The notes: a model not told the origin generated them from the letters alone. Shown: positions 1 through 9,258, counted from the stretch's first letter. The stretch is 64,000 nucleotides of DNA from an uncultured Thermoguttaceae bacterium (GCA_938042245.1 CALIRO010000040.1:1-64000), one strand, 5' to 3'. Numbers and translations: made by a program.

Positions 1-429
1 GTTGACTTTGTAATCGCCTTCTCGATCGCGGCCAGTGCCGGTTCGGCTTCCGAGCATTTCCACTCGGTAGGTCTTCGTCGGGTCCAGACCAGTAAACTGA
101 ATCTGGCCAATTAAATTAGGGTTTTGCAGGAAGTGATAATCGTTGGTAGCCACCGGATCGATCCAAGAGCGGAAGACTGGAGCGCCAGACCACTGGCCCG
201 CATCGGGGTTTCCCGGGCCGTTCATGCTGTCGGTAAACGTCAAACTCACTCCAGAAGCTGAGCCAGTGGTAAAGTCGATCAGGCTATACGGTCCACCCGA
301 TGGACTGGCAATAATGTTCCAATTGCCAATGGGATTGCCGGTACTCGAGTTAGCGGCAAAGTCGATTCGGATTTCTAGCGGCCCAGCCCAAACAAAACTA
401 GCCGCTAGAACACCTCTGAGCCCTCCCAC
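1..429 (-). CDS. Secreted planctomycete-type protein, 5' part only (3' end outside window)
   Basis: The minus strand reads 143 open codons to the window edge. The mature part contains a stretch ending in GLDPTKTYRVEMLGSR, a pattern I associate with secreted beta-sandwich proteins of Planctomycetes. This family assignment is by eye. The best-looking start is elsewhere: an ATG at 477 preceded by GGAGGAACT. It opens the same frame but meets TGA at 444-442 after 11 codons. Reading through that TGA would give a signal-peptide-like leader of about 35 residues (basic start, then hydrophobic VLAASFVWA). The coordinates given use the first GTG after the stop, which has no good ribosome site. The gene may be broken by a nonsense change, or may restart weakly. 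The protein's function is unknown. Confidence 0.5.
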   Translation of the reverse strand, partial: MGGLRGVLAASFVWAGPLEIRIDFAANSSTGNPIGNWNIIASPSGGPYSLIDFTTGSASGVSLTFTDSMNGPGNPDAGQWSGAPVFRSWIDPVATNDYHFLQNPNLIGQIQFTGLDPTKTYRVEMLGSRTGTGRDREGDYKVN

Positions 430-477
430 CAGCCTGATAGGTCAACCCAAAGCAGACAAGCACCCGCAACGTGTCAT

Positions 478-1015
478 GGTTAGTTCCTCCACTCCTCCAA
501 ACTGCAAGGCCAAGAGCAGAAGAGCAACTTAGCCGACCAAGTACACCACCCCCCAGAAGAAGGTAAGAAACCTCTAGAGACTACCTGCTTCTTGTTAGTG
601 TAATTGGCCCTGTCCCCCTGGTCAACGTTTTAGCAAGGATTTTTCAAAAATTAGGCCAGGGTGTGAAGGGAAGGCACTATCAGGAGGAAGGTGTTTCCCA
701 AGGTCCAGGGTCGGCGTGGAAGTGGCACTCCCCCAACGACGGCAAAAGAGACGTAACATTGCAGCGGAATGATGCACCCTATCATTTCTCCGAAAGCAGG
801 AATCCCCTTTTCAGGAATCCAGTTTTTCCGATGGATTTTTGCGCTCTGGATTCCCGCTTGCCGGGGAATGACACTTTGGGGGGTTCTCCCTGAAAAATGG
901 GAACCTACTTCGCTCGGCTGAAATCTTACAAAAGAGACTCTCCAGAGGAAGGTATTTCCGAAAAGCCAGTGGGAGTAGGAAGATCGAAGCAGTATTGGCA
1001 AGATGCGGTGACCAA
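478..1015. other. Spacer between the secreted-protein gene and nuoB
   Basis: No coding sequence is visible. It holds the leader of the leftward secreted-protein gene, one copy of the MITE-like element (753-929) and short direct repeats (681-710, 943-970, 1017-1045). The reading frames seen here are products of the repeats. Confidence 0.6.
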
Positions 1016-1045
1016 TCAGGAGGAAGGTGGTTCGGAAGAGCCAGT
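681..1045. repeat. Three dispersed ~28-bp direct repeats
   Basis: Three related copies, roughly CAGGAGGAAGGTGTTTCC followed by a GAARAGCCAGT-like tail, start near 681, 943 and 1017. The first lacks the conserved tail. The third overlaps the 3' end of nuoB and supplies its last codons. The first two flank the MITE-like element. Confidence 0.5.
753..929. repeat. MITE-like element, copy A
   Basis: A non-coding element of 177 bp with imperfect terminal inverted repeats. The left end GTAACATTGCAGCGGAATGA pairs with the right end TCGCTCGGCTGAAATCTTAC at about 15 of 20 positions. Internal landmarks shared with other copies are a GAAAGCAGGAATCC stretch, a TTTTTCCGATGGATTTTTGC stretch, GGGAATGACA, and TTCTCCCTGAAAAATGGGAA before the right end. 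No ORF of its own is seen. Confidence 0.7.
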
Positions 1046-1672
1046 TGGCGGGGCGGGATGGGTGGCCGGCGGGAGGGCAACAATCTGGGCTTGCCCGATC
1101 CGTTGGGGCGTGGGGAGCTGATCGGGCACTTTTTGGCCTCGGCGGAATAGGCGCCGGTACCACGGCAGGCCGGTATTGCTCGGCAGTTTGGCGATTCGAT
1201 GGCCTTTGATCTTCTCCTGGAGACGCATCAGGCCCTCCAGCAACGCCTCCGGCCTGGGCGGACAGCCGGGCACATACACATCCACCGGGATCACCAAATC
1301 GACGCCCCGGACCACATGATAACCGTATTCGAAATATGGTCCGCCGCCGATCGTGCAGGCGCCCATGGCGATCACATATTTTGGGTCGGGCATTTGTTCG
1401 TAGAGGCGGCGGATGCGGCTGGCCATTTTGTAGGTTACCGTGCCGGCCACGATCATCAGGTCGGCCTGCCGGGGCGAGGGCCGAAAGGCGCCGGCCCCGA
1501 ACCGGTCGATGTCGAATCGGCTGGCGCCGGTGGCCATCATTTCGATCGCACAACAGGCAATGCCGAAGGTCATGGGCCAGAGGCTGGCTTGCCTGGCCCA
1601 ATTCAATACGTCCTGCACGGTGGTGAGCAGCACGCCTTCTTCAAACCGGCTTTCAATCCACGGATCGCTCAT
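1016..1672 (-). CDS. nuoB: NADH-quinone oxidoreductase subunit B, stand-alone
   Basis: Carries the iron-sulfur cluster N2 subunit of respiratory complex I, which passes electrons to quinone at the peripheral-arm/membrane junction. The four cluster ligands are present: the adjacent pair C40-C41 in the ACCAIEMM motif, C106 in GACTIGGG and C137 in VPGCPPRPE. The core (about residues 1-165) is a clean family match. The tail from about 175 is Pro/Ser-rich and its last codons come from a short repeat copy, so it is probably dispensable. Neither nuoA nor nuoC/D lies beside it. The downstream neighbour is repeat DNA and the upstream neighbour is a divergent transporter, so this is an isolated subunit gene. 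It could be a second copy or part of a scattered complex I. An AGAGG about 12 nt upstream supports the ATG at 1672. Confidence 0.93.
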   Translation of the reverse strand: MSDPWIESRFEEGVLLTTVQDVLNWARQASLWPMTFGIACCAIEMMATGASRFDIDRFGAGAFRPSPRQADLMIVAGTVTYKMASRIRRLYEQMPDPKYVIAMGACTIGGGPYFEYGYHVVRGVDLVIPVDVYVPGCPPRPEALLEGLMRLQEKIKGHRIAKLPSNTGLPWYRRLFRRGQKVPDQLPTPQRIGQAQIVALPPATHPAPPTGSSEPPSS

Positions 1673-2032
1673 CGGGCAACGGACCTCTCGAAGGAGTCAT
1701 TCCGGTACATACCGGTAGGGGCAACTGTCCGGCCCCCCTGCATGGCTCATACTCCCCGGCCCACAAGGGGCCAGAGAAACTTTCCCACGGGCAGGTTTTT
1801 GATCCAACGCCTTTAATAAAATAGGCTTTCCTAGCATTGTATCACTACCAGAGGGCTAGGTAAACCTTGGGATGTTTCTAGGTTGTAGGGCCGGTAGGGG
1901 CAATCGGAGGTTACCCCTACTTTTTCCGGCAGAAGAGGTATTGGCCTGCCAGGATGGAAAACACTCTAGCCGAAGCGGGGGGAAGTATGCTATCCTATGA
2001 TCTTCTTTCTGGGACAAACATGGGAGAAAAAG
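1673..2032. other. Divergent promoter spacer, nuoB / sodium symporter
   Basis: No gene is visible in these 360 bp. The genes on both sides point outward, so both promoters should be here, but I cannot name a convincing -35/-10 pair. Confidence 0.4.
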
Positions 2033-3697
2033 ATGAGCGGCAATAGCGGCGGCAAAGAGGGTTGGGGAAGCCGACTGGGAGTGATTTTGGCCGTTACCGG
2101 CAGTGCGGTGGGGCTGGGGAACTTTTTGCGGTTTCCGGGGTTGGCGGCCCGGTACGAAGGCGGGGCGTTTATGATCCCGTACTTTGTGTCGCTGTTGATT
2201 TTAGGGTTGCCGTTGGCTTGGGGGGAATGGGCCATGGGCCGATATGGTGGTCGGCACGGCTACAACTCTTCCCCGGGAATCTTTCGGGCGATTGCCAGGC
2301 ATAACGCCGGCGCCTATTTGGGCATCTTGGGGCTTTTGGTACCGGTGGGTATCTACATGTATTATGTGATCATTGAATCCTGGTGCCTGGGGTATGCCTG
2401 GTATTATTTGTCGGGGCAGATGGCACAGATAGGGGCGGAGGCTCGGCAACTGGCCGCCAAAGCCGCTCAGGAGACTTCCCTAGGAACGGCTCAGGCGACT
2501 TCCTTACCACAGGCAGTGGCTGACTTAGTCAGTAAAGAACCTTATACTCGATTGTTTGACTCTTTTGTGGGTGAAAGCGAGCATGGAGCGGCTTTTGGCG
2601 GACCGGCGGGGGTGTTTTTGGCCCTCTGCTTTCTGCTGAACTTTTATCTCATCTATCGGGGGCTTACCAAGGGGATTGAGCGGTTTTGTATTTTTGCTAT
2701 GCCCGCTTTGATCATTTGTGCATTTCTCGTGCTGCTCCGGGTGCTTACCCTGCCGAACATCCTGGAAGCCCTCGGCTTTATGTGGAATCCGCATACCGAA
2801 AAGGCCGGGTTCTTCCAGGCATTGGCCAATCCACGGATGTGGCTGGATGCAGCTAGCCAGATCTTCTTTTCGTTGTCCGTCGGTTTCGGAGTCATCATTA
2901 CCTATGCCAGCTACCTGAAGGAGGACGACGACATCGCCCTGTCGTCGCTGACCAGCGTGGCAGGCAATGAGTTTTGCGAAGTGGCTTTGGGTGGTATGAT
3001 TACGGTACCGGCCGCTTATGTGTTTCTGGGGGCGGCGGCCGTCTTGGGAGCGGTTGGCTCTTCGTTCGACCTAGGATTTAAAACCCTGCCGATGGTCTTC
3101 GAGTCGATGCCGTTGGGGTATATCGTGGGGTTTTTGTTCTTTGTGCTTTTGTTTTTGGCGGCGGTAACCAGCTCGCTGAGCATGTTACAACCGGCCATTG
3201 CCCTGTTGGAGGAAGGCCTGGGGCTGAATCGGCGGGCGTCGGTGTCGATCCTGGGATTTGTTACTTTGTGCGGTTCGCTATATACGTTTTATTTCTCCCA
3301 AGGCCGAATGGCCCTGGCCACGCTGGATAATTGGTTGGGGACGTTCTGCATTTATCTATTGGCGATGTATCAGACGATTCTTTTTGGCTGGGTGCTCGGC
3401 CCCCAGCGAGGCATGGAAGAACTCCGCCGCGGCGCAGAAATCCGGGTGCCGGGGATCATCGGCTGGGTGCTAAAATACGTCTCGCCCGTGTATCTTTTTG
3501 CGGTATTTGTGGGATTCTTGTATCAGCAACTTGTCCAAGAGCAAGGGGGCATGTTCCGAGAAGCCTTTGAAAAACCATTGGTCGGCGCTACGGTGGTCTT
3601 CATCCTAGTGCTGACGGGATTTTTCTACCTGATTATTCAGCAATCGGTTCGCCGCTGGGAACGGCTGGAACGATCGCAAAAGGAAGTGAGTTTGTAG
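2033..3697 (+). CDS. Sodium-dependent transporter, NSS (SLC6) family
   Basis: Predicted inner-membrane sodium symporter of the neurotransmitter:sodium symporter family, which carries amino acids or similar amines. The family signature around the unwound first helix is clear: GSAVGLGNFLRFP at about residues 23-35. About 11-12 hydrophobic segments follow through 554 residues, near the normal family length. A conserved acidic and Ser/Thr-rich stretch near 300 (LTSVAGNEF) fits the sodium-binding region. I chose the ATG at 2033, with GGGAG just upstream, over an in-frame start at 1997 that would add 12 unconserved residues. A tiny membrane protein gene follows 61 bp later and is probably its partner subunit. 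The substrate cannot be read from the sequence. Confidence 0.9.
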   Translation: MSGNSGGKEGWGSRLGVILAVTGSAVGLGNFLRFPGLAARYEGGAFMIPYFVSLLILGLPLAWGEWAMGRYGGRHGYNSSPGIFRAIARHNAGAYLGILGLLVPVGIYMYYVIIESWCLGYAWYYLSGQMAQIGAEARQLAAKAAQETSLGTAQATSLPQAVADLVSKEPYTRLFDSFVGESEHGAAFGGPAGVFLALCFLLNFYLIYRGLTKGIERFCIFAMPALIICAFLVLLRVLTLPNILEALGFMWNPHTEKAGFFQALANPRMWLDAASQIFFSLSVGFGVIITYASYLKEDDDIALSSLTSVAGNEFCEVALGGMITVPAAYVFLGAAAVLGAVGSSFDLGFKTLPMVFESMPLGYIVGFLFFVLLFLAAVTSSLSMLQPAIALLEEGLGLNRRASVSILGFVTLCGSLYTFYFSQGRMALATLDNWLGTFCIYLLAMYQTILFGWVLGPQRGMEELRRGAEIRVPGIIGWVLKYVSPVYLFAVFVGFLYQQLVQEQGGMFREAFEKPLVGATVVFILVLTGFFYLIIQQSVRRWERLERSQKEVSL

Positions 3698-3758
3698 AAA
3701 ACACTGCCTTCAGGGCAACCTGGCAGGAAATGGTCCTGTATCGGAAAGGAAGAGCAGT

Positions 3759-3914
3759 ATGAGCCTGGGCGGTTGGATCATCATGACGCTGTCGGTCGGC
3801 GGAGTAACAGCCCTATTGGCTTGGTGCATTTATAAGGTGATTACCACCCCTGGATCGACCGAGCATCTTCACTCCCAGGCCGACATCGAAACCCCCGATA
3901 CCAAAGAGCCCTAG
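3759..3914 (+). CDS. Small single-span membrane protein, MetS-like NSS partner subunit
   Basis: A 51-residue ORF that starts MSLGGWIIMTLSVGGVTALL. It has one membrane span (about residues 5-26) and a short acidic hydrophilic tail. AAGGAAGAGC lies just before the ATG. It sits directly downstream of the sodium symporter on the same strand. In several bacteria, methionine/alanine importers of this family need a similarly tiny membrane subunit (MetS) encoded next to them. By size, topology and position this is such a subunit; the sequence itself is too short for firm homology. Confidence 0.7.
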   Translation: MSLGGWIIMTLSVGGVTALLAWCIYKVITTPGSTEHLHSQADIETPDTKEP

Positions 3915-4108
3915 AACCAGCTCGGCCAGGAGGGGAAGCCAACGGAAGAACCACCCTTCCGCAAGGGCCTTGTATCCCCCGGATGGGTTCCTGCCCGGAT
4001 GTTAGTTGTTCGGACTCCTAGCAAGATGCTAACTTCTGTTCAAGCAGCAGGTTGCTTTGGAGGTTCGGATCCGTGCGCGGGGCCCGGATCGGTAAGGGGA
4101 AGTTGCTT

Positions 4109-5473
4109 CTACTCCGGCAGCGGTTTGCCTTTGGTTTCCGGAGCGATCCAGATCAGCACCAACCCAAGCGCATAGACCATGCTAATGGCGCTCATCGCCC
4201 GCGCATAGTCGCCTCCAAACAGGCCGACCAATTGTCCCATGCCGAGGGTGCCCATCGCGGCAAGGATGCGCCCGAAATTGAAGCTTAGCCCCTGCCCAGT
4301 GGCCCGAACCCGGGTGGGGAAAAGTTCCGGCAAATACAGCGGCAACCACCCGTAAAAGGCAGCAGTTACCGCGCCGACGACCCCCGTCATTGCCATGAAT
4401 TCCCAGTCGTATTGCTTCAAGTAATGGAACAGATAAAAGCAGCTTACCAATGAGAGCAAGCAAAGCCCAAAGTAGACCGGCCGCCGACCCAGCAGGCCGC
4501 CGATTACCGGAGCAATCAAACAACCGAAAATGGCACCTAAGGACAGAAGGACCTGAACGTGGGCTTTTTTGTCGGCCGTGGCCCGGCGGACTTCCATCCA
4601 CTGTTCCGCGCTGAGGGCCTCCTGGAGGATCTTCTGCCTGGCGTCGGGCGTTTCGGCCTGTTGCAATCGGGCCAACTGTTCGTCGGATAGGAAACTACGG
4701 GCCTTGTCCACCTGCGTCATTTGATCCACCCAGGTCGGTATCCAGCCGGAAACCGCCGCCCACGTGCCAATGAGCGGAATGGCCGAGAAAGTAATCGCCA
4801 GGAAGGTGGTTTTGCGCAATCCGGGGGCGAAGATCTCCCGAATCGGCCTGGTGACAACGTGCTTGACCGATTCCTTCCACCGCTGAGATTCCGGGACAAA
4901 GATGGCGATCAGCAGGGCCAGCAGAGCCGGTGAAGCAGCCACCAGCATGATCCATCGCCACGATTCCGGTGTGACATGCCATTGCATGGCCACCAAGGCG
5001 ATAAAGAGGAAGCCGAAGTTAGCGGCTGCGCCAATCGCCCCGGCCAACCAGGGCCGGTGGCGTTCTGGCCAGCATTCCATGACCAGAGCCACTCCCAAGG
5101 CCCATTCCCCGCCCATGCCCATGGAGGCGATGAACCGAAACAGACCCAACTGCCAAGGCTGCATCGCAAAATAACAGGCGCCGGTAAAAAGCGAATAAAT
5201 CAGAATGCTTGTCACCATGGAGCGAACCCGGCCCAGCTTATCGCCCAACCATCCGAAGACTACCCCACCTGCCGCAGCCCCCAAAAGGAAACAAGCCACC
5301 ACCACACTGTTCCACCAGCCAATGCCCGCGTCATCGGTCAAGCCCAAATCTTGCAGCGCCGGGCGCACCACCACCGGGAACAGCCCGATCTCCACCCCGT
5401 CGAACATCCAACCCAAAAAGGCCGCCGCTAACACCACCCACTGATCTTTCGTTAATTTCTTTCCTTCGCTCAC
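4109..5473 (-). CDS. MFS transporter, sugar/organic-acid symporter type
   Basis: Major facilitator superfamily permease of 454 residues with about 12 hydrophobic segments. The opening region (FLGWMFDGVEIGLFPVV) and the G-x-x-x-D-x-x-G-R-R-like loop after helix 2 (GWLGDKLGRVR) are typical of the sialate/aromatic-acid symporter branch, where an Asp in helix 1 couples protons. The central cytoplasmic region (about 215-290) is longer than usual and charged, with a predicted helical insert (LSDEQLARLQQAETPDARQK). The start is GTG at 5473, supported by GAAGGAGAGTGAGCT just upstream. The gene is transcribed alone, and the substrate is unknown. Confidence 0.85.
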   Translation of the reverse strand: MSEGKKLTKDQWVVLAAAFLGWMFDGVEIGLFPVVVRPALQDLGLTDDAGIGWWNSVVVACFLLGAAAGGVVFGWLGDKLGRVRSMVTSILIYSLFTGACYFAMQPWQLGLFRFIASMGMGGEWALGVALVMECWPERHRPWLAGAIGAAANFGFLFIALVAMQWHVTPESWRWIMLVAASPALLALLIAIFVPESQRWKESVKHVVTRPIREIFAPGLRKTTFLAITFSAIPLIGTWAAVSGWIPTWVDQMTQVDKARSFLSDEQLARLQQAETPDARQKILQEALSAEQWMEVRRATADKKAHVQVLLSLGAIFGCLIAPVIGGLLGRRPVYFGLCLLSLVSCFYLFHYLKQYDWEFMAMTGVVGAVTAAFYGWLPLYLPELFPTRVRATGQGLSFNFGRILAAMGTLGMGQLVGLFGGDYARAMSAISMVYALGLVLIWIAPETKGKPLPE

Positions 5474-6087
5474 AGCTCACTCTCCTTCGGAAAAGTTACC
5501 ATTTGGAAGCTCTGCAAAATCCTGAACATTACATGGACTTTATGAATATTTGCTCTGTTGCTTTGCCTATCGGTTCCCATTGCTGGGCACTATATATGGA
5601 GTCTAATGTTAGTAGTGCCACTATATGTGGGGACAATTGACGGAGGTCCCGAAATGGTGTAAAAATATCTCCTTGAATTATTCGGAGGTTCCCTTTTCAC
5701 TCCCTTGGAGTGAGTCTCTTGTTGTTTCGTAACAAACCGCCTCGGCTCCTCCCCGCACAAACGGCATCGCAGGACAGTAAGGAAACAGCTTCATGGTAGC
5801 CTGTTTGCTCGCTCTACGGAACACAGAAAGTCTCTCCCCTCTCCGGGAAAAGCTGGGTTGCAACGCTGGCCCACTAAGACACGGGTTCCCCATTTCCTAT
5901 AGAGGGGTCCCCCAACGCAGGCTGGCGGAGGCCTTCGCCTCCCCTGCGGAGCAAAACATCCTGTTGGAGGAACCTGTCTGGTACTCTGGGGCTGTTACAG
6001 TCCGGGCAAACTCATCAAGTATTTCCCCTTCTGTCAGAGGAGACTAGATGCGAGGGGGAAGAGGGCTACGGTTGCCTCCACGCCGCT
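5474..6087. other. Spacer between MFS and ABC ATPase genes
   Basis: No convincing gene in about 610 bp. Two related 14-bp stretches (CACTATATATGGAG near 5588 and CACTATATGTGGGG near 5619) lie just upstream of the MFS gene and could be operator or promoter elements. A small hairpin (ACTCC-CTT-GGAGT) is near 5700. Confidence 0.4.
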
Positions 6088-6924
6088 CTACCCTCCCTTG
6101 GCTGAGCTTGGTTGTCCGGCTTCGGCGCTCATGGGGGCCTGGGGCACGACGACCGGCTGAGCGGTGCTTGGATGCCGAACTAATATCAACTCCGCGGCAT
6201 AAATTTTCCGAAGGATCTCTGGCTGCATGAGTTGCTCAGGCGTCCCGTCAAAAACCTTCCGTCCTTCCTGGAGGGCCAAAATCCGCTGACTATCTAGGGC
6301 GGCGGTATTGACATCGTGGGTAACTGTGAGGATGGTGCGGCCCGCTCGGTTCAATCGCTGCAAAAGGCGTCGGATCTCGGCCTGGTGGCGATAATCTAAA
6401 AACGTAGTCGGTTCATCTAGCAGGAGCACTTCCGCTCCTTGAGCCAGAGCCGCTGCCAGAAACACCTTCTGCCGTTCGCCGCCGCTTAAGGTTTCCAGCA
6501 GTCGGTTGGCCAGATCGGCCACTTGGGTGGCCTCTATGGCCTGACGGGCCGCCTGCCGGTCCTCCGGTTGGATCGTCGTAAAAGGGCTCAAATACGGATA
6601 CCGCCCCAACAGGACAAACTCTTCGACACTAAAAGGCGGCAGTCGGCCGTCGGCCTGCGGAACATAGCTGATTCGTTGGGCCAATTCCTTTTGAGGATAT
6701 TCTTCCAGCATGCGACCGAACCAGCGGATCACGCCTTGGCCGCCCCGGTAAATCCCATTGAGGCATTTTAACAGGGTGGTTTTGCCGGCACCGTTCGGCC
6801 CAATAATCGACACATATTCCCCATGCCGGATCTGAAAAGAAATATCCTCCAAGACCCTCTTGTCTCCAAACCAGAAGGAAAAACCCGTTACTTCCAAAGC
6901 AATGTCGTGTCTGTCTTCGCTCAT
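6088..6924 (-). CDS. ABC transporter ATP-binding protein, iron-siderophore/cobalamin type
   Basis: ATPase subunit of the FepC/BtuD class, which drives import of ferric siderophores, haem or cobalamin. Walker A GPNGAGKTT is at residues 42-50, the signature LSGGERQ at 146-152 and Walker B VLLLDEP near 166-172, followed by the switch His in TVTHD. I start at the ATG at 6924 (278 residues). The longer frame upstream (to 7188) adds a basic, unconserved leader. No permease or binding-protein gene is next to it, so its partners must lie elsewhere. The C-terminal 25 residues are Pro/Ala/Ser-rich and not part of the fold. Confidence 0.88.
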   Translation of the reverse strand: MSEDRHDIALEVTGFSFWFGDKRVLEDISFQIRHGEYVSIIGPNGAGKTTLLKCLNGIYRGGQGVIRWFGRMLEEYPQKELAQRISYVPQADGRLPPFSVEEFVLLGRYPYLSPFTTIQPEDRQAARQAIEATQVADLANRLLETLSGGERQKVFLAAALAQGAEVLLLDEPTTFLDYRHQAEIRRLLQRLNRAGRTILTVTHDVNTAALDSQRILALQEGRKVFDGTPEQLMQPEILRKIYAAELILVRHPSTAQPVVVPQAPMSAEAGQPSSAKGG

Positions 6925-7523
6925 CCCAGCAACTCCAGCGAAAGAAAACAATCCAAAACCGATACGCTCAATCCGATTCCCACCAACTGAGGCGTGCCTT
7001 AGGGAGTCCAAAACGAAAATTCTAAAATGTTCAAATGTTTCTTTTGCGCTCTTAGCAGCGGTGGTTATGTCCGAGGCTCCTAATTTCTGTTTCTTTCTTT
7101 TACCTTGGAAGAGTCCGAGATTGGGGAAGGTTGCCTCGGCGCATTGGCTGGACCTTCTCTTTCTATCTTTTCTTTTCCTACTCTTCAAGAAAGCCCCCTG
7201 CCAGAGGAAGAGGGTGGGGGGCTCCGGCCGAGGACGCAGGCGGGGAGGGCTCCTCAGCTGGCCAACCTAGCGATTGGGTGCCCTTTGCCCCCGCAGCAGG
7301 GGCAGATATACCCCGAAGCGGCCCAAGGTGTTTGGATTCCCGCTTGGGCGGGAATAACAAGCTGAGCTTCTCCCGTCAGGCAGAGGCCAATGCGGTCGAA
7401 GGCTGGGCGCTGCGAGCAGGTGCGGGCGGGAAGCCTGCTTTCTCAGGAGGCTTCCTCAGCCTGACCCTCTCCTACCGTGGGGGGGGTTGATTTGGAGGTG
7501 CTGGGTTCTGGAAGGCATCGGTT
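6925..7523. other. Repeat-rich spacer upstream of glnA
   Basis: No gene is visible. The region contains inverted repeats, for example TGCCCC-CGCAGCA-GGGGCA near 7284-7303. It also has a fragment (GGATTCCCGCTTGGGCGGGAATAAC near 7333) resembling the middle of the MITE-like elements. Frames here are not credible proteins. Confidence 0.45.
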
Positions 7524-7540
7524 TGCACATTTTTTGTGCA
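7524..7540. promoter_or_regulatory. NtrC-like operator upstream of glnA
   Basis: The 17-bp perfect palindrome TGCACA-N5-TGTGCA closely follows the NtrC (nitrogen regulator I) consensus TGCACC-N5-GGTGCA. It lies about 120 bp upstream of the predicted sigma-54 promoter, a normal distance for an enhancer site. No binding evidence is available. Confidence 0.55.
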
Positions 7541-7659
7541 TAAAATGCTTATTTATTGAGCTTTCTGATTTGTTTCCGGACTTATCCCCCGGATGTTTTT
7601 CCTTCCTAACTTCTTTTAAAATAGTGTATTACAGAGGAAAAATAGATACTTTCCAAAAA

Positions 7660-7675
7660 TGGTATTCCATTTGCT
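7660..7675 (+). promoter_or_regulatory. Candidate sigma-54 promoter of glnA
   Basis: TGGTATTCCATTTGCT matches the sigma-54 -24/-12 consensus (TGGCAYR-N4-TTGCW), including the diagnostic GG-N10-GC spacing (GG 7661-7662, GC 7673-7674). Transcription would start near 7686, leaving a leader of about 60 nt before the glnA ATG. With the palindrome upstream, this predicts nitrogen-starvation control. Confidence 0.6.
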
Positions 7676-7746
7676 AAATCTAACTAACATGCTGAAAAAC
7701 TAAGCGTTTTTTACTTTTTCGTCTTTTAGGAAAGGCATCTATCCTC

Positions 7747-9159
7747 ATGACTCCCAAAGAAGTCTTAGCCTTGTGTCGAGAAAAAGAAGTGAAAGCGGTG
7801 GATTTGCGTTTTATGGATTTTCCCGGGATGTGGCAACATTTTACCATCCCTGTGAGCAGTCTGACCGAAGAGGTCTTTCGAGAAGGGATCGGGTTTGACG
7901 GCTCCAGCATCCGCGGCTGGCAACGGATCAACGAAAGCGACATGCTGGTCATTCCCGAGCCGGACACGGCCATGCTGGACCCGTTCTGCCAACTGCGGAC
8001 CCTGGCGATGATCTGCAATATCCAAGACCCGATGACCCGAGAGGATTACACGCGGGATCCCCGGAACGTAGCCCGGAAAGCGGCCAATTATCTCCGAAGC
8101 ACCGGCATTGCCGATACCTGCTATATCGGCCCGGAATGCGAGTTTTTCATCTTCGACGACATTCGCTTCGAGCAGACCAACCATTACGGGTTTTACTATA
8201 TCGACAGCATCGAGGGGCAGTGGAATCGTGGGCGAAAGGAATGCCCGAATCTCGGCTCGAAGCTGCGGTTCAAAGAAGGTTATTTTCCGGTGCCGCCCTC
8301 AGATCACTTGATGGATATCCGCAACGAGATGATGCAGACGCTGATTGAATGTGGTATTCAGGTAGAAACACAGCATCACGAGGTCGCTACCGGGGGCCAG
8401 GCGGAAATCGACATGCGCTACGATCATCTGGTGGCGGTGGCCGACAAGGTAATGATATACAAATATATCGTCAAAAACGTTGCCCGCCGCCATAATAAGC
8501 TGGTTACCTTTATGCCCAAGCCGCTTTTTGACGACAACGGCTCCGGCATGCACTGCCATCTGTCGTTGTGGAAGGGCGGAGAAAACCTCTTCGCCGGTAC
8601 CCGATATGCGGGTTTAAGCGAAATGGCCTTGTATGCGATCGGGGGGATCCTAAAACATGCGCCGGCCCTGTTGGCTTTTTGTGCACCAACCACGAACAGT
8701 TACAAACGGCTTGTGCCAGGCTATGAGGCGCCGGTGAACCTGGCCTATTCTCAGCGGAACCGATCCGCCGCCATTCGCATTCCTATGTACAGTCCCGATC
8801 CCAAAACCAAACGTCTTGAGTTTCGTTGCCCGGATCCCTCCTGCAATCCCTATCTGGCCTTTGCCGCTGTGCTGATGGCCATGATCGACGGGATCCAAAA
8901 TAAAATCGATCCCGGCCAGCCGCTTGATAAGGATATCTACAATCTAGAGCCTGAGGAACTCCAGAACGTACCGAAAACGCCCGGCTCTTTGGAAGAAGCG
9001 CTGCAGGCCCTTCGCCAGGACCATGAGTTCTTACTGCGAGGCGATGTCTTTACGGAAGACGTCATCGATACCTGGATCTGGTACAAAACAGAACGGGAAG
9101 TCGAAGCGGTGCGGGTGCGGCCTCATCCGTATGAGTTTTGCCTGTATGCCGATATTTAA
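7747..9159 (+). CDS. glnA: Glutamine synthetase, type I
   Basis: Makes glutamine from glutamate, ammonia and ATP in the cytoplasm; dodecameric GSI family. Length (470) is normal. Visible landmarks are the beta-grasp loop [10 protein letters not shown], the metal-binding segment [11 protein letters not shown], the [10 protein letters not shown] ammonia/glutamate site and the [16 protein letters not shown] loop. Tyr398 in DIYNLEPEE sits where enteric GlnA is adenylylated (Tyr397), so post-translational control by GlnE is possible (GSI-beta-like). AGGAAAGG lies 11 nt before the ATG. The promoter region carries a sigma-54-like promoter and an NtrC-like palindrome. The gene is monocistronic and converges with an HD-domain gene. 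Confidence 0.97.
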   Translation: MTPKEVLALCREKEVKAVDLRFMDFPGMWQHFTIPVSSLTEEVFREGIGFDGSSIRGWQRINESDMLVIPEPDTAMLDPFCQLRTLAMICNIQDPMTREDYTRDPRNVARKAANYLRSTGIADTCYIGPECEFFIFDDIRFEQTNHYGFYYIDSIEGQWNRGRKECPNLGSKLRFKEGYFPVPPSDHLMDIRNEMMQTLIECGIQVETQHHEVATGGQAEIDMRYDHLVAVADKVMIYKYIVKNVARRHNKLVTFMPKPLFDDNGSGMHCHLSLWKGGENLFAGTRYAGLSEMALYAIGGILKHAPALLAFCAPTTNSYKRLVPGYEAPVNLAYSQRNRSAAIRIPMYSPDPKTKRLEFRCPDPSCNPYLAFAAVLMAMIDGIQNKIDPGQPLDKDIYNLEPEELQNVPKTPGSLEEALQALRQDHEFLLRGDVFTEDVIDTWIWYKTEREVEAVRVRPHPYEFCLYADI

Positions 9160-9258
9160 CCGGGCCCTCATATACCGATGTTTAACCCCAGGCGTACCAT
9201 GTCGGTCGAAGGGAAACAACGCCTTCCCCCTGTGGGAGAGTATGAAACTATCGAATTT

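Noticed and set aside
143-532. Plus-strand open frame of 129 codons at the window start
   Set aside because: It is the reverse of the minus-strand secreted-protein frame, which has recognisable exported-domain sequence.
5793-6047. 84-codon plus-strand ORF between the MFS and ABC genes
   Set aside because: It has no ribosome site, no conserved pattern, and overlaps low-complexity sequence.
6925-7188. Longer start for the ABC ATPase
   Set aside because: The added 88 residues are basic and unlike any ATPase; the ATG at 6924 gives the normal family length.
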